From: Rhyacophila brunnea
Lineage: Eukaryota; Arthropoda; Insecta; Trichoptera; Rhyacophilidae
DNA: 64,000 bases
Assembly (NCBI GenBank): GCA_022495005.1
Contig: JAGYXB010001404.1
Location: 186,001-250,000, forward strand
Direction of reading: 5' to 3'
In this document: piece after piece, positions 1-12,032 of the stretch
How the letters are laid out: each line of letters starts with the position of its first letter
Position numbering within the stretch: position 1 is the first letter of the stretch
Position numbers and translations under genes: made by a program
The notes under the pieces: model-generated
The model's database searches: none
What the model saw: the letters and a program-made list of their open reading frames with translations, nothing else
Told to the model about the DNA's origin: nothing

Positions 1-603
1 TATTATGTGACTTGGATGAACTCGGAATTTGACCCATGACTTCATAAGGGGATCTCGTTCATCACGGGCACATATAAACATATTATAATACTAAATAGAT
101 ACATACGTCAATTTGTTTTCGTAAACCAATTAACTGGAGTAAAATCATTATATACTTATAGTCTGTCTCTCTTATTTAATTGTCTAAGTTTAAACGAATA
201 AACGAGTCTACGCGAAAGAATTTCTACCTTAACCTCTGTATTTTAATATAATATGCTGTTACATGATTCAAAGTTTGATTCATCGGTGTCCCCTCCTTTA
301 CTGTAACCCGAAAACGAAGGACACCTGAGCACTAACACAGCATCCAGCCGGGAGTAGTTCACACCATCTAAAAACATGAAAAAGCTTTTCTATTTTTTTA
401 TTTAAAAAATAAACCTGCAATTTATAATGATAAATAACTATATTATACTTAACAATCAAATTTTTATTAGTAGATCGTATTTTATGAATTACTCTATCTT
501 CAAAATGTAGTTTGATTAGTTCTTTAGATTCTTTAGATTTAAAAGGTGACCAAATGATTTTTGAAAAATTATGATTTTATTTTCACTTTTATTATGTTTA
601 GAT
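1..603. other. AT-rich sequence with no recognised feature
   Basis: I see no gene, RNA or repeat that I can name here. A short GC-richer patch near 285-360 has no coding signal that I recognise. Confidence 0.4.
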
Positions 604-740
604 TACGACCAACCTACAACTTCTTCTTCGGCCAAATCCGCCTCTTAGTTGGAGCATATGGACTCCACGAGGCGTCTCTAAGAATCCCTGTCGCTCGACA
701 GTCTTCTTGCATCGTTCAACGATATACAACGGCTTCAATT
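604..740 (-). pseudogene. RTE-like LINE, 3'-terminal ORF and tail fragment
   Basis: Read on the minus strand, this matches the end of the LINE fragment at 4640-4725 almost base for base: a stretch encoding a degenerate SDRDS motif, followed by a CGCCTCGTGG-like segment and a GAAGAAGAAG tail. It is therefore the last about 40 codons and tail of the same LINE family in opposite orientation. It is too short to be functional and no target duplication was seen. The homology call rests on the internal match. Confidence 0.65.
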
Positions 741-1235
741 AAATTGTTATTGATGTGCATCCACATGATTTACATACTATGTATTTGATTATATAGAAAT
801 TAACGTAGGTAATTACCTATTTATATAATTATTTATTTTGTGTGTGACGGATTCGTCTATTTTAAAACTGGATTTACTATAAGTACTATATTTTGTTTTT
901 GTAAGAGACATTGTGGACATGAAAAAGCCTTAATGTGAGAAGTTGATGGAACTTACTTTATATTGACTTAATTTACGTCACGTTTTCCCTGAAATTCCCG
1001 TGTTATTTTATGATAGTAAGTTTAAGCAAGCTTCCACTGAACTGGTTTACTAGAAGCGCAGCAAAACTACTCGTTAGTTATCTGTCATTTACATGATGAA
1101 CAGCGTCGTGCCGATTTCAGTATTTCGTAAATAGTAAGTATTACGTACTAAGAAAACTTCCTTTAACTTTCTCAGCAACTGGGCTCACGCTGTGGGTTTA
1201 TTTTTCTGTTTCATACACGTTTCGGGATAAAAGTA

Positions 1236-1979
1236 CTATTCAGTAGGGATTCCAATCCCGGGATCCCGAGCTATTTTCGATACCTATAAATCCCGGGATT
1301 CATAAACATAATCCCGAAACTTTCGGGATTGATTTTTTTATCAATTTTTTATGGAAAATAAAATAAAAACGAAAACATAACAGAAAAAATACTTTAAATA
1401 ACAAATAACTACATTAGAAATAAACTAAGTTTGAATGAAGTTTGATTTATACCCATGTGTAAGTTGCCGATTCATTTTATTTTTTCTCATAAATTAATAA
1501 AAATGAGAAAAATTGGAAAAAAACAATGCTTCGCACTATTAACAAAGTAATTCCACCATGATCTCATACGTTTTGCGGCAGTTTCATATTTGGCTTACTA
1601 ATTCGATTTATGAAGCGGAAAGGCCATAAGTACATGATTTGCTTTACTATTTTAAATTTCGATAACCCATTCATTAAGTCTTTACTATCAGAAACAGCAA
1701 TCTCATAATAAATTCACAATATTATTTATATTACAATATTATTTACTCCATTAAACTTATGTATTTCCAAGATTGAAAGTATACAATATTAAAAATAAAT
1801 GTCTTAAATAGTATAAATTATACTAGATTTATTTTTGACAGATTTTATCAATGTTATTTGTAAATATAAAAAAAATATATTAACAATGGAGAAAAATGCC
1901 AATCCCGGGATTGTCAAATTGTAATCCCGAAATCCCGGGATCAGAATTTTGGCTCGGGATTGGATTCCCTACTATTCAG
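1236..1979. mobile_element. Non-autonomous hAT-like element with 8-bp target duplication
   Basis: The element runs from 1244 to 1971 (728 bp). It begins TAGGGATTCCAATCCCGGGA and ends in the imperfect inverted copy (reverse complement TAGGGAATCCAATCCCGAGC). It is bounded by perfect 8-bp direct repeats CTATTCAG at 1236-1243 and 1972-1979. An 8-bp duplication and TAGGG termini are typical of hAT-superfamily insertions. Near each end the motif TCCCGGGAT recurs in both orientations, a likely subterminal transposase-binding array. The interior is AT-rich and encodes no transposase, so the element would need one supplied in trans. Confidence 0.88.
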
Positions 1980-2773
1980 TGTATGAGTGCAAACGCTGCT
2001 CGACTATCGACATCGAAAAATGTTAAGGTTAAGTGACACCATATTTTATTACTTAGAATAAAAAGATACGAGATAACGTCTAAATTGAATGGAAGTTTGC
2101 TAAAAGAACAAGAAATCATAAAAATTTAAAACTTTACCCGTTGTCCCTATTAATTTTAATGGTGTTGAGATTCCGGTGTACAGTGAAATTCTTTACTAAG
2201 CAAAAAAGGTAGCCACTGTTCGACAAAGACACAGTGAAAGCTCAACTAAAAATGAAAAAAAAAGCGTTAAAAGTCTAGACTAAAGGCATATAAAAGAGAA
2301 TACACAATCATGTAAAAAATATTTATAGTAGCGTCTTACGTCTTTTATAATATCTTTATTTTTTAATGCGTTGGACTCATGGAGAATTTCTATTTATATA
2401 ATGTAATATTATGTATTTTTTTCAGAGATCAATAATTATTGGTGATTATGGTGTGTGATTTTGTCTATTTGGATACTCACATTGACAGTGATGGTATATG
2501 CGAGGCATAAATAAATTGACGGGTCGCAGTCTTCAAGCGTATAATTTATTTTAAAAAAATACACATTGAGCACATAACAAATTATTAATTCAAGACGTTC
2601 ACAACGTGACATTTATAATAAAAGTAAATCAACTAGAGAAAAAACAAGGTAGAGAAAAAAACAAAGCAAAAAATAATTTTATATCAAAAAAAAACGACAA
2701 TAATTAAAAAAAACAAATTAAACAATAAAATAGAATTTTAAAAACAAAATACATAATGCATCGCTAAAAATAT
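1980..2773. other. AT-rich sequence with no recognised feature
   Basis: Nothing supportable is visible apart from A-rich runs near 2640-2760, just downstream of the minus-strand LINE remnant. They could be its decayed tail. Confidence 0.35.
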
Positions 2774-3122
2774 CTACATCTTTAGGGAGTGCAGGGAGCC
2801 CTCGCTATTGATGCCTGGTGAACCTGACATGAGGAAATAGCTTTCACCCAAAATAGGTATGCAACAACGAATGTAATTGACGGGTGCATAAAAATTCAAA
2901 TTTTCTAGAATATCGGGATTGTAAACTATACCACGTGATAGCAGAGAAAAATGTTTTAAGAGCAGAAGTGACCTACGAGGTTCAAGAGAATGAAAAACGA
3001 GAATGCCTTGAAGATAGTTAGTCGGGAAATACTCGTTTAAGAAACCGTCAAAGGGAAAATAATTATTATATAGGTACATTAAAATAAAGATGTCGAATAA
3101 ATTTCTTCTGAACACGCTCTAA
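2774..3122 (-). pseudogene. Jockey/CR1-type LINE, C-terminal ORF2 remnant
   Basis: One minus-strand frame reads ERVQKKFIRHLYFNVPI at 3122-3072. The adjacent frame continues with SLEPRRSLLLLKHFSLLSRG and then NPDILENLNFYAPVNYIR. ERVQ-KFLR followed by a leucine-rich RR-L-LL-KL-G-I segment and LL--I-F-VP is the conserved C-terminal end of many Jockey and CR1 group reverse transcriptase ORFs. A frameshift near 3070 and the absence of the RT domain upstream show that it is a dead 5'-truncated copy. The clade assignment is inferred from this short motif only. Confidence 0.6.
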
Positions 3123-3584
3123 AACAAGCTAATATTGAAACCTCAATATCATAGATAGAAAAAACTTCATTGACAGAAATCTCTAAATATCGACTAAAAT
3201 CTGTCTCAAAACTGGCAATGATGCGGTGATGGTAATCCGTTTAGATTTAGATGATACCAGGAGCTTACTAATGAAAGACGTTCGTGGGCAGAATGGAAAC
3301 TCGTCTTGTTTGCAACTGTCATTAATAAGACTAAGTGATTGGTGTATCTAAATTTCTTTTCCAATTATTCACAATTTCCAATTATTCACACACAATTCCA
3401 ATTTATCACAGCTATTTTTAGCAAAAGCTATTTGAGCAAAGTACTGTCGCTCTACCAAATTTTGAAATCCTTAGAGCAGCTTTTATAAAGAAAATTCATC
3501 CACCTAACAATATACTAATTAGACACATTATTAGAGAATGTACTCCCATAAACGTATTAATAATATAGTAACTATTTAATAGAA
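3123..3584. other. No recognised feature
   Basis: There is no open frame or repeat that I can assign. The tandem CAATTTCCAATTATTCACA-like run near 3360-3410 is a minor local duplication. Confidence 0.3.
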
Positions 3585-4235
3585 CAGTGATTCTCAAACT
3601 GGGAGGCGCGGCCCCCTAGGGACCCTGGAGCTCCTGCCAGGGAGCCGCGAAATATTTCAGTATTTCAACAAATATTTCCCAAACTTAAATGAAGACCAAC
3701 AGTACAATTGAATAAGCACACCATTTGCTAAATCCTTAAAATATGATCATATTACGTGGGCAGCTCAAGAAGAATTGATTGATGTTAGATCAGCTGATAA
3801 TTCCCTTGAAGTCGAATTTAATGAAAGAAGTCTTGCAAAATGTTGGATAAGGCGACAGCAAGAATATTCGTCAATCGCAAAAGCAGCATTGCTAATCATA
3901 ATTCCTTTTGCGACAACATAGATACCTATGCTAAACAGCATTTTCATCATTACTGGTAATAAAAAATAAGCACAGGTCGTGTCTTTCAGCGGAAATTTTG
4001 GAGCAATCCCTGTGAATTAGCATTTCAAACAATGTAACCGGATATTGATTTATTATGTAAAATATGCAATCACACCCCTCTCATTAAATTGTTTTTATAG
4101 GTTGTAGCCGTAAAACAGTGTAGTTAATTTTTGTTGTTTTTTTTAATTTTTTTTTTTACAAGCAAGTAAATGAAATGTTCAAGAATGTTTAATAAAAATG
4201 TACCAATAACAATAATTACTGGTAAATAAAGTACT
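3585..4235 (+). pseudogene. hAT transposon remnant with C-terminal transposase segment
   Basis: The segment opens with CAGTGATTCTCAAACTGGGA followed by a GC-rich stretch, the standard look of a Charlie-type hAT end. Downstream the + strand reads through stops as WAAQEELIDVRSADNSLE and then FNERSLAKCWIR, KAALLIIIPFATT. This resembles the hATC dimerisation region of ZBED5/SCAND3-like transposases, where a tryptophan-rich W block precedes a K-AL--LLPF-TTYLCE stretch. The CE motif is lost behind a stop. The right TIR is not seen, and the boundary at about 4235 is set by the following LINE. Confidence 0.6.
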
Positions 4236-4257
4236 GTTGGTCACGGGAGCCTTTCTT

Positions 4258-4735
4258 CTCGGATTCTCTTTCGGATTTCGGGGGCCGTGGTATGCTGCTT
4301 TACGGTAGCGAATCATGGTACCTTACGAAGGCTCAGAGCAACTGTATACTGAGCTTCGATAACAGATGTTTGCGACGAATGTTGGGTGTGCGGTAATATG
4401 ACGTTAGGAGCAACGAGAAGATAAGAGAACGCACCAAGCAGCCTCTCATAACGCTGAAAGTGAAGAGGCGACGTTGGACCTGGCTCGGCCACGTGCTGCG
4501 GATGCCAGAAGAGAACTTTAACCTGGCTTGCCTGTTATTCAAGATAACCGGACTCCAGCGTCCTGGAAGGCCGCTAAATACAATCTACAGAGTGTATACG
4601 GCGGAGCTACGGGATGCTCGTTTGACCTGGAACGAAGCAAGAAGACTGGCGAGCGACAGGGATTCTTGGAGGCGCCGCGTGGTGCCCATATGCTCCAGTT
4701 AAGGGGCGGATATGGTAAAAGAAGAAAGAAAGAAG
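4258..4735 (+). pseudogene. RTE-like LINE, 5'-truncated C-terminal fragment
   Basis: The + strand encodes LLYGSESWYLTK, then FDNRCLRRMLGVR, KVKRRRWTWLGHVLRMPEEN, GRPLNTIYRVY and LTWNEARRLASDRDSWR. The same blocks occur in the same order at the C terminus of the intact ORF at 16694-19750: LLYGCETWHLTK, FENRCLRRILGVHW, KRRFTWLGHVFRMP and LTWREAQELAMDRGKWR. Stops and frame changes near 4400 show that it is dead. The ORF is followed by a GGTAAAAGAAGAAAGAAAGA tail like that of the intact copy. The fragment starts abruptly at about 4258, as expected for 5' truncation during target-primed reverse transcription. Confidence 0.85.
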
Positions 4736-7261
4736 GTATGGAAAAGTTTGAGAAGCACTGTAATAGAAGACACATTAAATTAAATTTTTATATGGATAAA
4801 TTGCACAAATAGACTTCGTAGACCGACTGGGGCTCAGATCAAAGATTTCTTTTCGTCCACTTATAATTTTTATTTTTAACACTACGTATGTTATGAACTT
4901 ATAAAAATAAACCTTTTATCTTAATCTAATATAGTTGACTTTGGTTACACTAATTTATTTTCACCCAGTTAATAAAAACTGAGTGAAAATACCTTTTAAA
5001 AATGTCATTTTCTGGTATTAATTCTAAATTCATCTATTTTAAATATAAATGTTATCAATAATATTATTCAGTAGAGACATAGATAATGATATGGCAACTT
5101 ATGTTATTTTTCACGCTACGTTATTATATTTTAAATATATCTCATATAAAATGCGTATCGGAATAATCAATTTAAAATTTGAATATATGGCGCTACGGAA
5201 GTGGTTACATATATCTGAAAATCCCTTATGATTTAAACGTATATAATAATATGATACTTGATTTATACATGCCTAATGCGGTACAAATTTTATGGAATGA
5301 ACTTAAAATGGTGAGTGATGCATTATACAGTTATAATAGTCGGTCTACGTTTTTTTATGGGGTGGGGTCAGCCATTATTTAATATAGCTCCCTACCTATT
5401 ATCACATATTACGTAGTTTATAAAATTATTTTATTATAATAAATAACATTGCTCTTTTTAAATGTGATATTAATAAATCAATTTGTATTAAAACGCACAT
5501 CTGGGAATTAACTTTCCGCATAGAATAAAAACTCTTTCAATAAAATTTCGTTGCCACAATTAACTATCGATACAAAGATTTATTTAAAAAATGATTTAAA
5601 ATTAACTCTTTTTATCTTGTTCTTTACAACAGTTGTTTTATTTTTTAAGATAAAATTAATAATTCAGTTATACTTAAAAATAAAACGACTTTTTAGTTGA
5701 TATAAAGTATTTTAGTTAATTTAATCGGTTACATGTAAGTTGTACGTATGCAGTTCTTTGTGGGACACTTATTCGTGTACCGCAGTACGTGAAACATGAG
5801 TTCGTGCAACATTTAATCAAATGACGAGTTCTTCGTTGAACATTTCACCGTGGAATGCGTATTCTACAACATGTGGCGCTAGTTTGCTGTTCCAATTAGA
5901 TTCAATACGAATTTTATGAGATGTCTTTATTGCTTTTAAATAATTTAATGTTGAAACTACATAAATAATATACCTATACGATGTGATTGTATTTATAATC
6001 TACTTACCTACCTATTTTTTAATGCGTGTTCCTTGTATTACGATGGTTTTATTACATATTTTAAAGTGTTTTATTTAGACATTAATATTGTAAGTTACCG
6101 AAATAGCAATATTTTGTTAAATATTATAAATAAATAATATTATATTTATAATTCCCTGTATAATATATTAGTATTTGCTAGTATTGGTATATTAGTAAGT
6201 AATATTGCACTTTAATGGTATAAATAAATTATCAACAGCTGGTGGTAGGTAATTGGTAAAATATTATATTAGGAGATTATCTTTATTATTAGAATATTAT
6301 GGTTTCAAATGTTTTATTCAGATTCCTATAATCTTTCCAAAATATTTGAAAAAAAAAATTATGTGAAAAATGTTCTTTTATTGTATTAATATGTATATTT
6401 ATATTTGTATATAAAACCAGATCAACTAATGTTCCTTATACACATACATTGTGCGTGTGGACAATGGACTAGTTGATTTGAAACCTTTAGTAAGTAGGCA
6501 TTATTGAAAATAGAAAGATGGCAATACCCACCTACTTTAACTTTTACTATAGATAAATGCTGTTATTTAATTAATTTAGGATATTAATGATTTTTATAGA
6601 TAAGTACGTAGTAGCGTAAAGATCCAATGGGTTGGGCGAATGGTTAACAAGTGACAACATTATTTGTAAAAAGTTTATTTATTAATATAATTTCCATTCA
6701 ATAAAGCCCAATGTATTGCGCTTTGGAGCATAAATGTTAATTATTTAGCTAGTTCCAGTACCTACAAGCGATTGCTTAATACCGTTCAGACTTGTTAATT
6801 GATAATTTTAACAATAATGATGCACCATAGATGTTTTTGTTGTTTTTAATACATGCAAATAATTTGGACAAGACTAAAATAAAGCAATTTTTGAAATTTT
6901 TTAAAAACTTATCAACACTTAACTTAGTACATATTAGACAATTTTGACATAGGCACTTCTTTTACATAAATCCAGATTTTTAATTCCTTGTGTAATATAT
7001 TGGAATCATGTAAGTGTAGATAATTGATGATTTTTATTAATAATATTATGTAGTGCCAGCTATTTATTGGTGGGAATTAGGAAAACATTATTATTATATA
7101 GAGTAATATTTTGTTGTGGTATTTCTCAAATAAATGACCTAAATACTTATCTATAAAAGCAAACATTACAATTTATTATTATGAGAAATGTATCCACTTA
7201 GTAATAATGATTAGAAACTTAATCGCGATAACAGAGCTTGCGAGTAGGTCGATTTTGTAAG
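4736..7261. other. Long AT-rich non-coding stretch
   Basis: This is about 2.5 kb of 70-80% A+T. The short open frames at 5049-5382 have no recognisable similarity and no codon-use signal. I see no promoter, RNA gene or mobile element that I can defend. Confidence 0.4.
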
Positions 7262-7512
7262 CCCACATAAATTTATTATTAAACCATGTCTAATCCTAAT
7301 AAGATCATATGGACTTCCACAAAGTGAAGGTTTGTATATTTTGTTTTTATGAGAAATCGATGTCGGCCACTTGCTCAACCTATTAAATCCATACTCAGAC
7401 TAATACAGAAATTGAAAAATAATATGTGTATTTGCCAGACCCAGATTCAAACCTGGGACTCACGACCTCATAGGCCGAAGACTTCGCCTTAAGCCACGCG
7501 GCCATCGTGGGG
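7262..7512 (-). mobile_element. tRNA-headed SINE
   Basis: On the minus strand the head (7512-7435) reads TGGCCGCGTGGCTTAAGGCG (A-box-like) and then GGTTTGAATCT (B-box-like), spaced as in a tRNA Ser/Leu-like promoter. It does not fold into a complete functional tRNA. The body ends in TGATCTTATTAGGATTAGAC. The same tail recurs at 62950-63005 in the same orientation with a few changes, which shows that this is a dispersed SINE and not a tRNA gene. RNA polymerase III transcription is inferred from the boxes. Confidence 0.7.
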
Positions 7513-9114
7513 TGTTTTTTCATTTCATTCAAGTATAACCTTAAAGTAAAGAGGGGTCAGAAGAAAGTTTTGTGATTATTTTAGTAGTGGCTGTGTGGAC
7601 ACAATTTGTCAGTTCATCTAATTGACTCTATCTTATGCATGCTCACATAAAGTTAGTTAACAGTCGCATGAGAAGTAAAATATACATAATATATTTTTAT
7701 TTAATTGATAGAGATGACCCCCATAAGGGGGAAGGGCTGACAGGACTATTGTCTGGTGTACGACGTGACGGTCCGGAAAAAATATATCACAAATTTAGTT
7801 TGCTTTAATAGAAAAAAAATGTGGTTGTGCGATGTGATTTGGTATGATAGTATCATGATAATTGTTATATTTAAATGATAATTCAGGTGTAAAATATATT
7901 AAAATAAATAAATTAAGTAAGATCATGGCATGGGGAGCCGCTTCAGAATGTGAGGGGCATGCTGGTATACTGTGACGTGACATATTTGCCCAAATCAAAA
8001 CTAATATACGGACCAAAAAGAAAAGGACGCGAGATTGATTTTTCTCTTTCAGTCAAAAATCAACGCCTGCAATCGGAGAAAAGCTTTTAATTCCATCACT
8101 TTAACCTTGACTTCACACGCGGACTGATCTCTTTGCTGACTAATTTACTTCAGTCGCTGGCCTGGGGGCGGCATCCATTTAAATTCAGTTAAAGATGTAA
8201 GTAGTTTCTTTTAAAATTTTTAATAGAGTCAGTTTAAACCAAATGACGAAAGAAAGGGTAGCTAAGTAGTTTTTAATTTTTGTGTAGATTTACTATATCT
8301 GTGAACCAAAGATCACACGTTTTAATTATAAAAATACCATATTATCTCTTCTTTTTGCATTGATTTTGATTTAAGTATATATATTTCATCTCGTAATAAA
8401 TGTTTATTTACGACATATTCATATTTACTAACCTTTATTTTTTCAACTGATAACCTTTTATATCAATTCACTGTGAGTCGTAGGTGAAACGTGATTTCAC
8501 GGCTTGATGTTAACAGTAATTTTAATCTTTACTTTACCATTGAGCACTAAAAGTAACTATATTTTCTATATTTAATTTGTCTGTTATAGTACTTTATGTT
8601 CTCATTTTCTATAACTATAATCTAAGCTCATGTTTTCTATACCCGCATTCATTTTTCCCTCTCAACTGCTATAATCAACTATTTCTCTGTTGACAATATG
8701 ACGTATGTTATGGTCGTTACTTTTTACTTTTAGACTAACTAAACACTTTCCTTATATTTCACGTATAAAAAGAAAACTCTAAATACCGAGATAAATTAAT
8801 TTTATTTTTATCACACATATAAATTTGCAATGTTTTTCCAAGAATAATAATATCAATATTGAAATCAAATGTGCCCAATGATTTAACTTTGCTAGCTACA
8901 TTTGGTAAAGAGAAATTCATGTAGGCTACACCTAGAAAAAATCGTATATTAAATTCTCTCGAGAGCTTTTTAAAGTTTTATCCAAAATTTTCTTCAATAC
9001 GATCATTTTAGTAGATGTTAAACTATTTTATTCCGTCCAGAACCTCTTTGACAGCTCTTTTTTCACGAAAAAGTACAATTTTATACACCAAAGTACATAG
9101 TTCAAAACTAGTAA
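7513..9114. other. Unassigned non-coding sequence
   Basis: There is no gene or repeat that I can name. A minus-strand open frame at 7795-8016 has no recognisable domain. Confidence 0.35.
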
Positions 9115-9158
9115 ACCGTAAACAACCCTAGCACAAAAATGCTGAGGTTGTTTACGGT
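9115..9158. repeat. Short near-perfect hairpin
   Basis: The arms ACCGTAAACAACCCTAGCA (9115-9133) and TGCTGAGGTTGTTTACGGT (9140-9158) pair over 19 bp with two mismatches around a 6-base loop, CAAAAA. The flanks do not extend the pairing. It could be a cruciform-prone site, a regulatory RNA hairpin or the core of a decayed palindromic element. The stem is short for a microRNA precursor. Confidence 0.75.
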
Positions 9159-10244
9159 CCACGAGTCTCGGATTGGATTCATAATATATTTAAATGGTTA
9201 CGATTATGTAACAGTAAAATCACACAAAAGCCAAAGAAAACTGCTTTCGGTTACATCAAAAGACGAGGTTAGATATATATAATCAGGTTTCTAGAATATT
9301 ATAATTTTCATTCCGTGACAGAGCAAACATAATATCTTACAACAATTCAAACCCTTGAGAATATTTCAACGAAGAATAGTAATTAGTAGATTGCTCAAAA
9401 TATTACTTCCGTGATCTCGATTTGGTCCAGCGTAGGATTAAAAAATGCGATCTATTAGTTTTGAGTTCGTATGGAAATGATTCATGAAAAGATTCTGTAA
9501 CCCAGTAGTGTTAACTTAAACCAACATTGGATCAATGGGAATTGTAACGCGGAAATATTCAACAATAATAATTTTATTTTGAAAATAAATAGCAAACGAT
9601 ACATTACAAACGTGCAAAGGTTTTAAAGATCTGTAAAAGTATTTGGAAGGTAAATGGAAAAAAAATCTCGATTTTAATGTTGCTGGAAAACGCTGAGATG
9701 TATAAAAAACGAATAGGAAAAAGAGCTTAAAAGAAAGTTTTCGACTTTGATTTTAGACGGATTACTTAGGCCGCGAAATCAAAATTATTACCCTGATCGG
9801 ATCGTAGCTCAAAAAGGTCAAGAAACCCTGCCGTAATCCGAAAATTGTAATACCCAACCGCGTCCAAATTTCAAAAGAATGTATTATAATCGCGTTAGCA
9901 CTTTTCCAGTATTTGAACATTTTAAGGTATACGCAAAGAAGCCGTTAACGATAGATACTCATTTAAAATGGCGATGGAACATTTTTTTAGGATAGAGATT
10001 TATTATTGTTTTACATTTACAATCACGATGTAAATCGTTCTAACATCATAATCGTGACTATAATAATAACTAAACAAGTATATTTTTTTAGCTTGATAAC
10101 TACGGCTATGGGATAACTTATAGGTATCGTGGTAGAACTCCATGATAAAGGTTTTGAATCAAAGTTATTTTTGTTAATTCTAGTTTATTGAGTTATCTGC
10201 GCTGTACAACATAAATAATTTTGTTTCAAAACTAAAGACGATAC
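9159..10244. other. Unassigned non-coding sequence
   Basis: I see no supportable gene, RNA or mobile element in this about 1.1-kb stretch. Confidence 0.35.
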
Positions 10245-11035
10245 ATCAGTGAAACGGCAAATAATTTTCAACTATAGACGCGATGAAATTTTGGACTCGC
10301 TGGCATTCGGAGAGCGAACGTCGAGGTGTTAATACGTAAATTTGTTTCGTGATGGCGACGGGGATATTAATTCTTTAATCATGTAAAGATGACTAAAAAC
10401 ATTACCCATTTACTTAAAAAGGAAACATGTCAATGAATATATTATTATTGCTACTAATAGAACAGAATAGTTCCCACCACCAGCCGTCATATATGCACAG
10501 CCGTGGATATGCACGGCCGCTTTCTATGATCTTAAACGTGTCTGAAAGAAGTGATTTTAAGTGCTCATTCCATCCCGAGACGGCGCCGCACGGGACTGAT
10601 GCTACAACCATGCACCGTAGTACTTAAAGAATAAAGTTAAGAAAGATTCTTTTTTTTCCTTTGGACTGGCTCTGCTATCCGCTGACGTTAAGCGCTTTGT
10701 GTACCTGCATACTGAGTGTCACGAATTGAAATGGATGAGTCTACAGAAGAGTCGGAACTATCCCGCTCCCCATACGACGCTGCAAATTTCTCCAATGCCG
10801 CAAAGTTGGCCACGGTTGCTATCAGATCTACATGACCAATTGGGCCCGTGTGAGGTTGGACCCTGGCAAACAGCTCCGCTCGTTCGAGTTAATAGAACTA
10901 ATTAATAGAACGAGTTAATAGAGCTAATATAACATTAAATGGACGCATGTTGGATTTATATGACAAATCATATTTCGTTCGGCATGCGTCATTTGCACCC
11001 GTGACCCGCAATCCGTGCATTGCCTAATACTTTTA
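10245..11035 (+). repeat. Unclassified dispersed repeat, copy A (interrupted)
   Basis: The segments 10245-10455 and 10919-11035 match, in order, the reverse complement of 40318-40700. Shared landmarks include GGCAAATAATTTTCAAC, TTGTTTCGTGATGGCG, AACATGTCAATGAATATA and AACATTAAATGGACGCATG. The second part also matches 34262-34420. The middle, about 10456-10918, is a LINE fragment inserted into this copy. No coding capacity or TIR was recognised. The element class is unknown, and a SINE or a TIR element are both possible. Confidence 0.6.
10456..10918 (-). pseudogene. R1-clade LINE 3' fragment inserted in the repeat
   Basis: On the minus strand 10893-10745 reads VQPHTGPIGHVDLIATVANF followed by an LEKFAASYGER-like segment. 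This parallels the C terminus of the R1-clade LINE at 46270-46410, which has VQPAVGPIGLSDLVATKANY and LKKFAASYYGRE. The rest, down to about 10460, would be its 3' UTR. Short direct repeats of the type TAATAGARC flank and pepper the right junction (10889-10923) and also occur at 10456. They are probably target-site copies. It is a different subfamily from the copies at 12-14 kb and 42-47 kb, as shown by divergent residues. Confidence 0.6.
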
Positions 11036-11816
11036 TATAAGTTAGACATTTTCCTTAGCAGTGGTGGTAAAAAATGATGATGGGTTTAGGTACCAACTCT
11101 ATAGGGGGTTTGTTATTTTTACATGATACACGTACCGAAATAATTATACAAAGTTTCAAATAATTAACTAGCATTTATATATTATTTCGTACATCTTCGG
11201 ATAAGTTTTCCAACTAGTTATAATTTATATTTTATTTGAAAACATTTTCCCAGTCTAATATTGCAATGGCTTTATATGGTCGTATTCTAACAAATTTCTT
11301 AGACGCTCTGATTAAGAGACAAAAATAATTATTATTTTGGGTTGTCCAATAATTATTGGTGTTTACAAGAATATTATGTGAAATCTCGACTCTAGCCCAA
11401 TATAAATTCGGTTAAGGGGACAGGAAATCTAATCAAAGTTTTGCCTTGGTTATTTCATTATCAATCAAAACTGACGTTAAATATGCAATATTATCCATTA
11501 AAATACGACACAATCATAATAGAAATTTCAATTTTGTGGCTTTGTAAAATTACATGAAGAAAATCGTTTAAATTATTATTAGTTTACTATCAAAACTAAC
11601 GCCGTTCTTCAAACAACAGATTTACATAGACAGGATGACTTAATTAATAAATGCAGCTTAAATATGAATTTTTGAGTCAATGTATGGCACACAATTTATT
11701 CAGCAGTATTAATTATTCAAATAAAAACAATAATACTAATTACACTTTTATTAAATATTAAACTATACCGGTTCCGTCCGATATTGTCAACTAGTAACAA
11801 TGTGCCATTGAAGCCG
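11036..11816. other. Unassigned AT-rich sequence
   Basis: No feature was recognised until the R1 insertion cluster. Near 11767-11778, TACCGGTTCCGT is an inverted near-copy of the 14-bp R1 target that follows. Confidence 0.35.
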
Positions 11817-12032
11817 ACGAAACCAGTATATTGAAGTTAATGGCCCACCAAACCACCCTCGCCCCGCACCTCACCCCTCTAGTCTAGTTCTAATCGAGCG
11901 TATCACGGGAATCTACGTTTGGCTGTGAAGCATAATTTTTTTATGACTGGGAATGTCTCAGGAGCAGTTACCGAAGAGTAAAGTCACTATGCACTCAAAT
12001 GTCCTTTGACTGATTCACACGAAACCGGTACA
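11817..12032 (-). mobile_element. R1-clade LINE, 5'-truncated 3'-UTR copy (first of nest)
   Basis: The target ACGAAACCAGTATA lies at 11817-11830 and its near-copy ACGAAACCGGTACA at 12019-12032. Between them is about 190 bp that reads on the minus strand as the 3' UTR of the R1-clade family: GACATTCCCAG, GATACGCTCGATTAGAAC, then a GGTGGTTTGGTGG segment and a final TTAACTTCAATA. The same order is present at 42430-42587. No coding sequence remains, and the copy is much diverged, hence old. Confidence 0.7.

Noticed and set aside
2774..3115. A host gene exon (113-codon frame)
   Set aside because: The ERVQ-KF and RR-L-LL-K motifs fit the C terminus of a LINE ORF2 better, and a frameshift splits it.
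6420..6485. An inverted repeat around ATCAACTA / TAGTTGAT
   Set aside because: Only about 8 bp pair cleanly, and the rest is loose. This is expected by chance in AT-rich DNA.
7435..7512. A functional tRNA gene
   Set aside because: Promoter boxes are present but the cloverleaf does not close, and the flanking body and tail recur elsewhere. It is a SINE.
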